Below are positions 1-4,456 of a DNA stretch of 5,571 nucleotides, one piece after another. Each line of letters opens with the position of its first letter. Positions within the stretch are counted from its first letter, which is position 1. The position numbers and the translations under genes were made by a program. Origin of the DNA: Acidobacteriota bacterium (GTDB lineage Bacteria > Acidobacteriota > Blastocatellia > RBC074); assembly GCA_013140935.1 (NCBI GenBank), contig JABFSD010001007.1, positions 1 through 5,571 of the forward strand. The letters run 5' to 3'. The notes below the pieces were generated by a model that saw only the letters and a program-made list of their open reading frames with translations, was not told where the DNA came from and did not search any database.

Positions 1-1638
1 GTCGGCGTTATAAGCAGTGATGTCTACGCTATAAAGTTTTTTATCGAATAAGTTGACGAACCACAGCGTATTGCCGTCTTCTGAAATATCTATGTCGCCG
101 ATGCCGACTTTGCCAACCAAACTAAATACTGCGGTGTCATAATTCGGAGAAGTCTTGACCGAAGTTAAACCGCGCGCGCTGTTACTTGCGACTGAAGCCT
201 GCCCGACATCAATACCTAAATTAGTAACAACGCTGATGAAATTTCCGGTACTCGGTGAAGCAGGGTTCGTCAGGTTCGTAACATAAATGCCGCCCAAACC
301 TTGCGGCCCTAAACCTACGTGCCGTCTTAACGTAGCCGCGCTGAATAATCGTTTCGTATATTTGTTATAAGCCAGTCCCCACAGCGAACCGACTTGCCGC
401 GCGGTTGCCATGTGAGAAATCAACGCTGGCGTCGGCCCGCCGGAAGAGTTGTAAGGAAACCCAACCAACGCATCGGCATCGCCCGAATCAGTCGCGGTTA
501 CATTCGGCGCGGGGTCGCCGTTGACAAAACACGGCAACATCACCAGCGGGTTATCTTGGGCATAGGCTGCCTGATCCATCACGCCCACGTCATTGCCGCA
601 CGTCGCCGCACTGATAAATTGCACGCTTGACCCGTTGTCTGCGCCTTGCGGCGTTGTCGTAGTAAAGGAAGAAGCCGGCAACGTCGTGAATTCGAGCCGC
701 ACCGGATAATCCGCCGCGGCGATGGCATTGCTGTTGGCGGCGCTGAATTCATAACGCCCTTCACTATTGCTGGTGGCCGTATAAGTCGCGCCGTTCTTAT
801 CAAATGCCGTCGCCGTCACCCCTGCAACGCCATAAAGTTCACCGCTGTCTTTCCCGCCATCCGCGTCGTAATCAATAAAGACAGTTCCGCCCAATTCACC
901 CGTCGTACACAAATTGGGATCGCAATTCGCCGGTGCGTTGAAACTGAATTGAGCGGCGCTGCACGTCATCGAACCCGTCATCGCAACGTCAACCATGTGT
1001 CCGCCACCGTCTGCCGCAATATCAAACGCCACGACTTGCGGCGTGCGAATCGGGCCTGCCACGTTCGTCCCAGTGCCTGGGTTGTAAAGCGATTCGGGTT
1101 TGATCGTGCGCGTCTGCGCGCCGCCATCCAATGAAACGGTGATCGTGTCGCCGCTGCTTGCGCCCGTCCAACCAACCTCAACCGAAACAGTCGCCTTAGA
1201 GGTCGTCGCGTAATAACACCCCGTAACAGTGACTGTCTGCGTCAAAGTGCAAGCCATCGCTGAAGATGCCAAATTCGGTTTGGCTCCATAATTCCATCCC
1301 CACGCGCTGAGTTTGGCGCTCACGGCTCCGGCAAAACGCTGATAAACGCTGTTGGTGAATTGAGGTACGCCGACCCCTTGCGCACTAGCCCTCGCATAAA
1401 GCCCGCCGCTTGCTGTGAGTAACAACAAGCCACCTAACACCGCTGCCATGCGATAGCGCTGCCATGCGGTTAGACTCAAGCTATTATTTTTGTTGGAATT
1501 TAGCTGAGGCTGGCGAAATAAATTGCCCGCGAGCTTATTCAACCCAAGGCGGACTTGGCTGAATAGCGTGCGGCAATAAGAAAAAAGAAAACTAACTACC
1601 TTGCGTGTATAGCGTGCGAATTTGTGCGTGGGTAACAT
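1..1638 (-). CDS. Secreted surface protein with SdrD B-like domain (3' end beyond window)
   Basis: The minus frame stays open for 546 codons from the ATG at 1638-1636 to the window edge, so the C-terminus is missing. The start is chosen because AGGAGC lies 7 nt upstream. Residues 1-66 are a long basic extension (11 Lys/Arg, no Asp/Glu). Residues 67-86 form a hydrophobic segment (VLGGLLLLTASGGLYARASA) ending in an Ala-X-Ala cleavage site, so export through Sec is likely. Residues 87-246 look like a beta-rich adhesin-type region. Residues 247-317 match an SdrD B/Cna-B-like domain (GELGGTVFIDYDADGGKDSG, then SNSEGRYEF). From about residue 407 (SLWGLAYNKYTKRLFSAA, later GIGDIDISEDGNTLWFVN) the sequence resembles beta-propeller repeats. 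Seven Cys in the mature part (130, 141, 226, 239, 244, 347, 370) fit an oxidised extracellular protein. A cell-surface or secreted structural/adhesive role is inferred. The substrate and the anchoring mode cannot be told without the C-terminus. Confidence 0.85.
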   Translation of the reverse strand, partial: MLPTHKFARYTRKVVSFLFSYCRTLFSQVRLGLNKLAGNLFRQPQLNSNKNNSLSLTAWQRYRMAAVLGGLLLLTASGGLYARASAQGVGVPQFTNSVYQRFAGAVSAKLSAWGWNYGAKPNLASSAMACTLTQTVTVTGCYYATTSKATVSVEVGWTGASSGDTITVSLDGGAQTRTIKPESLYNPGTGTNVAGPIRTPQVVAFDIAADGGGHMVDVAMTGSMTCSAAQFSFNAPANCDPNLCTTGELGGTVFIDYDADGGKDSGELYGVAGVTATAFDKNGATYTATSNSEGRYEFSAANSNAIAAADYPVRLEFTTLPASSFTTTTPQGADNGSSVQFISAATCGNDVGVMDQAAYAQDNPLVMLPCFVNGDPAPNVTATDSGDADALVGFPYNSSGGPTPALISHMATARQVGSLWGLAYNKYTKRLFSAATLRRHVGLGPQGLGGIYVTNLTNPASPSTGNFISVVTNLGIDVGQASVASNSARGLTSVKTSPNYDTAVFSLVGKVGIGDIDISEDGNTLWFVNLFDKKLYSVDITAYNAD

Positions 1639-1645
1639 TGTCAAA

Positions 1646-1651
1646 GCTCCT
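1646..1651 (-). promoter_or_regulatory. Ribosome binding site of the surface-protein gene
   Basis: AGGAGC on the minus strand lies 7 nt before the ATG at 1638-1636. It decides the start: an in-frame ATG at 1680-1678 and the later Met at residue 64, just before the hydrophobic core, have no such site. Confidence 0.75.
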
Positions 1652-1669
1652 ATCCAATCATCGTTCACC

Positions 1670-1688
1670 GTAACTCGCATTGAGTTAC
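1670..1688 (-). other. Stem-loop in surface-protein leader
   Basis: GTAACTC and GAGTTAC form a perfect 7-bp stem around a 5-nt loop. It ends about 31 nt before the start codon and about 18 nt before the ribosome binding site, inside the presumed 5' UTR. Confidence 0.5.
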
Positions 1689-1734
1689 CACCTCTTTGAC
1701 TTCGTGTGAGGTCGTGAGAGATCCGAAAACCACC

Positions 1735-1758
1735 AGCGGCCTGATCACGCAGGCCGCT
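1735..1758 (-). other. GC-rich stem-loop in surface-protein leader
   Basis: AGCGGCCTG (1735-1743) and CAGGCCGCT (1750-1758) form a perfect 9-bp stem with a 6-nt loop. On the minus strand it is followed by GTGGTTTTCGG, which is too weak a T-run for a confident intrinsic terminator. It may be a leader structure or a dispersed palindrome. Confidence 0.5.
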
Positions 1759-1805
1759 ACCTTCCAATTATTCCTACTCAGTAACTTATCTTTATATCTT
1801 TGAGA

Positions 1806-1831
1806 GCGGCGAGGCCAGAACGGCTCACCGC
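1806..1831 (-). other. Bulged stem-loop upstream of surface-protein gene
   Basis: On the minus strand GCGGTGAGCC pairs with GGCCTCGCCGC, giving about 10 pairs including one U-G wobble and one bulged C, around a 5-nt loop. It lies about 170 nt before the start codon. Whether it falls within the transcript is unknown because no promoter was identified. Confidence 0.4.
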
Positions 1832-1898
1832 GAAAAGGGTTATCTCATTTGTGTGCATCGTTGAGTATCAGGAAAATCTTTAAGCTATGCAGGAAAAA

Positions 1899-1930
1899 CC
1901 CCTAACCCTTGCCAGCCTGTTACGTCGCCC
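1899..1930. repeat. Imperfect direct repeat, copy A
   Basis: This segment (CCCCTAAC...GCCAGC...GTTAC.TCGCCC) resembles positions 2026-2061 (CCCCTAAC...GCCAGC...GTTAG.TCGCCC) in the same orientation, with small gaps. Copy B overlaps the loop and right arm of the 2011-2052 hairpin, while copy A has lost the matching left arm. The pair may be remnants of one small repeat family. Confidence 0.4.
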
Positions 1931-1963
1931 GTTGCCGGTCTTCCTACACGGCCTTACTGCATG

Positions 1964-2000
1964 AAAAAACGGCCAGCGCAATTCCACCCTGCGCTGGCCG
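1964..2000 (-). terminator. Intrinsic terminator, strongest on minus strand
   Basis: The arms CGGCCAGCGCA (1970-1980) and TGCGCTGGCCG (1990-2000) give a perfect 11-bp GC-rich stem with a 9-nt loop. Read on the minus strand it is followed directly by six T residues (1969-1964), the classic Rho-independent layout. On the plus strand it is followed by CTTTTG, so weak bidirectional function is possible. It lies about 300 nt after the response-regulator stop and before the surface-protein gene, so it most likely ends kinase-regulator transcripts. It could instead sit in an attenuator if surface-protein transcripts start upstream of it. Confidence 0.75.
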
Positions 2001-2010
2001 CTTTTGTAAG

Positions 2011-2052
2011 AACGCGTCGCTGGCCCCCCTAACTCCAGGCCAGCGGCGCGTT
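2011..2052 (-). repeat. 15-bp imperfect inverted repeat (hairpin)
   Basis: The arms AACGCGTCGCTGGCC (2011-2025) and GGCCAGCGGCGCGTT (2038-2052) pair over 15 bp with a single T-G wobble, leaving a 12-nt loop. The inner 8-mer GGCCAGCG/CGCTGGCC is the same as in the terminator stem 10 nt away, so the two hairpins could also pair with each other. There is no T-run after it on either strand. Confidence 0.65.
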
Positions 2053-2061
2053 AGCTCGCCC
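2026..2061. repeat. Imperfect direct repeat, copy B
   Basis: Partner of the repeat at 1899-1930, about 127 bp away. Shared blocks are CCCCTAAC, GCCAGC, GTTA and TCGCCC, in the same order. Confidence 0.4.
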
Positions 2062-2267
2062 ACCAACACACACACCAAAATTGATGAGCGAACGTACTCA
2101 ATAAATCGAAAGAACAGAGTGCAAGAGGCAGCGAATAACTCAGTAAGCCACTCACTGTTTCGCACTGACAACGGCATTATGGTGCAAGCATTTGTTTTGC
2201 TCTATCAGGACTATCCCTTTTTTCTTTCGGAAAATTCCTGCCGCTTGTCAGCGCGTCTTACAGAGAC

Positions 2268-2296
2268 TGTAGGGCGGGTTAATAACCCGCCCTACA
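2268..2296. repeat. REP-like perfect palindrome behind the response regulator
   Basis: TGTAGGGCGGGTTA and TAACCCGCCCTACA are perfect 14-bp arms around a single A. It begins 2 bp after the regulator's stop codon. No T-run follows on the minus strand, so it is not a standard intrinsic terminator, though it could stabilise the 3' end of the mRNA. A close relative occurs at 4374-4399 behind the NamZ gene, which suggests a dispersed extragenic palindrome family. Confidence 0.8.
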
Positions 2297-2298
2297 TT

Positions 2299-2952
2299 TC
2301 AATCTTCCTTGAGCCAACCGCGATGCAAAGCGTAATTCACAATCTCGGCGCGGCTCTTTAACGTGAGTTTTTCCATCGCACGAGCTTTATGGTACTCGAC
2401 GGTTTTGACGCTGATACCTAACTGATCGGCGATTTCCTTGTTACTGAAACCCCAGGCAATTTGTTTCAGCACCCCTTCTTCGCGGTCGGTAATATCGTGA
2501 TGCGATAGATTATCTTTGGGTAACTGCCGCCCTAAATAGTTATTCACCAGCCGCCCGGCGAGTTCCTGATCTATGTAAGTGCCGCCCGCCGCCACCGCGC
2601 GAATTGCCGCCAGCAAATCATTACTGTGCGATTGTTTGGAAACATAACCGGCGGCTCCGGCCTGCAAAATCATGCGCAAGTTCCCTACGTCGCAATGCCG
2701 CGAAAGAATCAACACGCGCGCGTGCGGAAAAGCCTGCCGCAAGCGTTCGGTCGTTTCGAGGCCGTTCATGCGCGGCATCGAAATATCCATCACGACGACG
2801 TGCGCTTCGGCCTGGCCGACTTGACGCAAAGCCGCTTGCCCGTCGCCGGCCTGCCCAACCACTTGCATATCGGGCTGGTTGTTAATCAGCACCGCCAGGC
2901 CTTCGCGCAAAACGGCATGATCGTCTACTAAAAATACTCGTAACGATTTCAA
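2299..2952 (-). CDS. NarL/LuxR-family DNA-binding response regulator
   Basis: A complete 217-residue cytoplasmic regulator with the usual length of the NarL/FixJ class. The receiver domain (about 4-120) shows the acidic pair Asp10-Asp11 (FLVDDH), phospho-acceptor Asp56 (VVVMDISMPRMNG), switch Ser84 (LILS) and Lys106 (YVSK). A linker leads to a LuxR-type helix-turn-helix (about 153-212) with ITDREEGVLKQIAWGFSNKE, IADQLGISVKTVEYHKARAM and the closing KSRAEIVNYAL. Phosphorylation of Asp56 by the adjacent kinase should promote dimerisation and DNA binding. The start is TTG at 2952-2950: its bases overlap the kinase stop (TTGA, 4-nt overlap), and GAGGAG lies 8 nt upstream, so translation is probably coupled. 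Target genes are unknown. A REP-like palindrome follows the stop at once. Confidence 0.95.
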   Translation of the reverse strand: MKSLRVFLVDDHAVLREGLAVLINNQPDMQVVGQAGDGQAALRQVGQAEAHVVVMDISMPRMNGLETTERLRQAFPHARVLILSRHCDVGNLRMILQAGAAGYVSKQSHSNDLLAAIRAVAAGGTYIDQELAGRLVNNYLGRQLPKDNLSHHDITDREEGVLKQIAWGFSNKEIADQLGISVKTVEYHKARAMEKLTLKSRAEIVNYALHRGWLKED

Positions 2953-3983
2953 AAGCTGATCTCCTCATGAATGAAAGGCACTCTGACAAACACCGTCGTC
3001 CCCTGACCCGGCGTTGATTCGATTTCACAAACGCCGCCCGCTAAGGTGGCGCGTTCCGTCATACTCGCCAAACCGATCTTGCGCGCGGCTTCGGCAGAAT
3101 TGCGCAGCGCGGCGACATCGAAACCGCAACCGTCGTCTTCGATCACCATCTGCAATTGCCCATGTCGCTTTTCGAGAATTACGCTCACGCGCCGGGCGTG
3201 CGCATATTTTTGGATGTTGTTCAGCGCTTCCTGCAAAATGCGATAGAGCGACGTTTCGGTTTCGGGGGCGAGCCAATGCCAATGCTCTTCGGCGCTATGT
3301 AAATCGAGCCGCACGCCCGAACGTTCCGACCATTCCAGCGCGTATTGCACCACCGCCGCCTTTAACCCATTGCCCGGCATCGGCGGGCGTAACTTCAGCG
3401 CGACGTGATGAAACTCCTGATCGAATTGCTCGACCAGCGATTGTAATTTCATGACCGCAGCCGTGTCGGTTTGCGCGTGCTCTAACTCGAACGCCAGGTT
3501 ATCCAACCCGAAGCGCAACGCCGTCACGTATTGCCCCAACACATCGTGCATCTCGCGGGCAATCGAACATCGCTCGTTTTCCGCCGCTGACAGGGCTTCC
3601 TGCCGCAGGTGATTCAGCCCGCGTTCCGCCTTGTCACGGACGCGAGTAACCAGATACCGGTGGCTCGGCAATAAATAATTTCCTGAAACCAACTCAAGAC
3701 TGTCACTTGAGGGCCGGGCTATTTCAAAAGTAGCAGGTAAGGAAGAAAAATTGACAGTTCCAGAAAAAACGATATTGGGGGAGAGCATATTTATCACGGT
3801 GAAAAGGCTCGCACTCGTTTTGCCGAAGGCGAGCAAACCTATGCCAAATGATCGTAAAACTGCGCCTGATAAAGCCGGCGCGTTAGCATGGGGAAAACGC
3901 ACGGCACTCAAGCTGCCTTTTATTTCGATCACGCTACGAATAAGACGGCGCAAGCGAGTCGCCGCCTGCGCTCGCTTAACCAT
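2949..3983 (-). CDS. HisKA_3-type sensor histidine kinase
   Basis: Partner kinase of the overlapping NarL-type regulator, expected to autophosphorylate His146 and pass phosphate to the regulator's Asp56. The dimerisation/phosphoacceptor domain (about 120-205) carries ENERCSIAREMHDVLGQYVT. The HATPase_c domain (about 235-340) shows the N box (LQEALNNIQKYAHA, about 250-263), the D/G1 box (IEDDGCGFD, 281-289), the G2-like KIGLASMTERA (302-312) and TPGQGTTVFVRVP near the end. Residues 1 to about 104 match no sensor domain I know; they hold at most a weak hydrophobic stretch (about 40-66) broken by Arg and Lys, so a membrane location is not supported. The ATG at 3983-3981 has no ribosome binding site. 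A TTG at 3671-3669 (residue 105), with CAGGAA 8 nt upstream, would give a 240-residue soluble kinase and is a serious alternative. The input signal is unknown. Confidence 0.9.
   Translation of the reverse strand: MVKRAQAATRLRRLIRSVIEIKGSLSAVRFPHANAPALSGAVLRSFGIGLLAFGKTSASLFTVINMLSPNIVFSGTVNFSSLPATFEIARPSSDSLELVSGNYLLPSHRYLVTRVRDKAERGLNHLRQEALSAAENERCSIAREMHDVLGQYVTALRFGLDNLAFELEHAQTDTAAVMKLQSLVEQFDQEFHHVALKLRPPMPGNGLKAAVVQYALEWSERSGVRLDLHSAEEHWHWLAPETETSLYRILQEALNNIQKYAHARRVSVILEKRHGQLQMVIEDDGCGFDVAALRNSAEAARKIGLASMTERATLAGGVCEIESTPGQGTTVFVRVPFIHEEISF
2961..2966 (-). promoter_or_regulatory. Ribosome binding site supporting the TTG start of the response regulator
   Basis: GAGGAG on the minus strand, inside the last codons of the kinase, lies 8 nt before TTG. 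No ATG in this frame lies near enough to start the receiver domain, so the site supports the unusual start. Confidence 0.7.
3680..3685 (-). promoter_or_regulatory. Possible internal ribosome binding site for a shorter kinase
   Basis: CAGGAA on the minus strand lies 8 nt before an in-frame TTG (3671-3669). The upstream sequence is more AT-rich than the rest of the gene. The upstream ATG candidates (residues 1 and 66) have no comparable site. This is suggestive only. Confidence 0.3.
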
Positions 3984-4011
3984 ACGGTCTGCGAACTTCA
4001 GAAGAATATTC

Positions 4012-4035
4012 CCTGACGGAATGGGAAGCGTCAGG
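4012..4035 (-). other. Stem-loop upstream of kinase start
   Basis: CCTGACG (4012-4018) and CGTCAGG (4029-4035) form a perfect 7-bp stem around a 10-nt loop, ending 28 nt before the ATG at 3983. It may be a leader structure or a binding site for a dimeric regulator. Confidence 0.4.
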
Positions 4036-4061
4036 ATAAATAGGGGAACCTGGTCGTTCGA

Positions 4062-4079
4062 ATGGGGTACTATGGGGTA
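4062..4079. promoter_or_regulatory. Tandem ATGGGGTA repeat, possible operator
   Basis: ATGGGGTA occurs at 4062-4069 and 4072-4079, start-to-start spacing 10 bp, which is one helical turn. It lies about 80 bp upstream of the annotated kinase start. Spacing by one turn is typical of side-by-side protein sites, but no known regulator consensus is recognised. Confidence 0.3.
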
Positions 4080-4089
4080 TTAAAGCCTG

Positions 4090-4112
4090 ACGAGCATAAA
4101 TATGGCGCTCGT
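4090..4112. repeat. Inverted repeat ACGAGC-N11-GCTCGT
   Basis: Perfect 6-bp arms at 4090-4095 and 4107-4112 flank an 11-bp, AT-leaning spacer containing ATAAAT. A related arrangement, CTCGT-N11-ACGAG, lies at 4309-4329 and also contains ATAAAT. It could be an operator or a small hairpin. Confidence 0.35.
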
Positions 4113-4212
4113 ATCATACCGCATTCACTGTGGGGTTTTTGCGGGTATAAGCTAATCATCTTGTGGTGAATGTTTTGGCTCGTGGCAACAAATCAGCAAG
4201 CCAGCCAAGTTC

Positions 4213-4240
4213 AGTGTAGCCACGGCGAGATCCCTGTCAA
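4213..4240 (-). promoter_or_regulatory. Candidate sigma-70-type promoter for kinase-regulator operon
   Basis: On the minus strand TTGACA (4240-4235), identical to the -35 consensus, is followed after 16 bp by TACACT (4218-4213), which keeps four of the six -10 positions. AT-rich sequence (CTTTTTGT) lies upstream. It points toward the kinase gene; transcription would begin near 4206. Promoter consensus in the source organism is unknown, so this is tentative. Confidence 0.4.
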
Positions 4241-4330
4241 ACAAAAAGTAACCGTAGGATGCCTTTTCTTTAAGTTTTTTTCCTGTTTTCCGCAGGCACT
4301 TACTGGCTCTCGTATAAATCCCTAACGAGC

Positions 4331-4351
4331 TTGTAGGACAAACACCTACAA
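4331..4351. repeat. Small hairpin TTGTAGG/CCTACAA
   Basis: Perfect 7-bp arms (4331-4337 and 4345-4351) flank a 7-nt loop. The TGTAGG core also starts the larger palindromes at 2268 and 4399 (minus strand), so it may belong to the same repeat family. Confidence 0.45.
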
Positions 4352-4373
4352 ACCATCGTCGTCGCGCCAGATG

Positions 4374-4399
4374 AGGGCAGGTTCGTAACCTGCCCTACA
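4374..4399. repeat. REP-like palindrome behind the NamZ gene
   Basis: AGGGCAGGTT (4374-4383) and AACCTGCCCT (4387-4396) form a perfect 10-bp stem with loop CGT. Read on the minus strand the element starts TGTAGGGCAGGTT, differing by one base from the arm of the palindrome at 2268-2296. The A/G change is matched by a compensating C/T change in the other arm, so pairing is preserved. It lies about 60 bp after the NamZ stop. Confidence 0.7.
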
Positions 4400-4456
4400 C
4401 CTTGCAACCTGCACATTCAATGGAAGCCCGTAGTAAAAAAATCATGGAATAGCGCC

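Larger units (their letters stand above)
1639..2298. other. 660-bp intergenic region, hairpin-rich, no credible gene
   Basis: This stretch separates the response-regulator stop from the surface-protein start, both genes being on the minus strand. I see no gene in it: the open frames present run straight through perfect inverted repeats and lack ribosome binding sites. It holds, in minus-strand order, a REP-like palindrome (2268-2296), an unremarkable stretch (about 2060-2267), a 15-bp hairpin (2011-2052), an intrinsic terminator (1964-2000), and then a leader with three more stem-loops (1806-1831, 1735-1758, 1670-1688). The promoter of the surface-protein gene should lie between about 1700 and 1960, but no convincing -35/-10 pair was found. 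Confidence 0.7.
3984..4456. other. 473-bp intergenic region between NamZ gene and kinase
   Basis: No gene is supported here. In minus-strand order it contains a REP-like palindrome (4374-4399), a small hairpin (4331-4351), a candidate promoter (4213-4240), a CGAGC inverted repeat (4090-4112), a tandem 8-mer (4062-4079) and a stem-loop (4012-4035) just before the annotated kinase start. If the promoter is real, the kinase mRNA has a leader of roughly 220 nt, or more with the shorter kinase start. Confidence 0.6.

Noticed and set aside
394..1134. Plus-strand open frames opposite the surface-protein gene
   Set aside because: Their Arg-rich, low-complexity products are typical of antisense frames. 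The minus frame has a signal peptide and a clear SdrD B-like domain over the same bases.
1639..1860. c-di-GMP (GEMM) or other known riboswitch before the surface-protein gene
   Set aside because: Stem-loops are present, but the conserved GEMM core sequences were not found and no other riboswitch consensus was recognised.
1944..2177. Minus-strand open frame of 77 codons in the intergenic region
   Set aside because: It spans both GC-rich hairpins and the terminator, with no ribosome binding site before its ATG. The composition looks accidental.
1909..2361. Plus-strand open frame of 150 codons
   Set aside because: It runs through the terminator hairpin, the 15-bp hairpin and the REP-like palindrome, then into the 3' end of the response-regulator gene. 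It has no ribosome binding site and no recognisable domain.
3751..4083. Plus-strand open frame of 110 codons over the kinase N-terminus and its upstream region
   Set aside because: No ribosome binding site or domain was seen. It was considered because the opposite kinase N-terminus is itself doubtful, but nothing favours it as a gene.
2268..4399. CRISPR array or insertion-sequence ends formed by the repeated palindromes
   Set aside because: Only two clear copies lie about 2.1 kb apart with genes between them. There is no regular spacing, transposase or target-site duplication.
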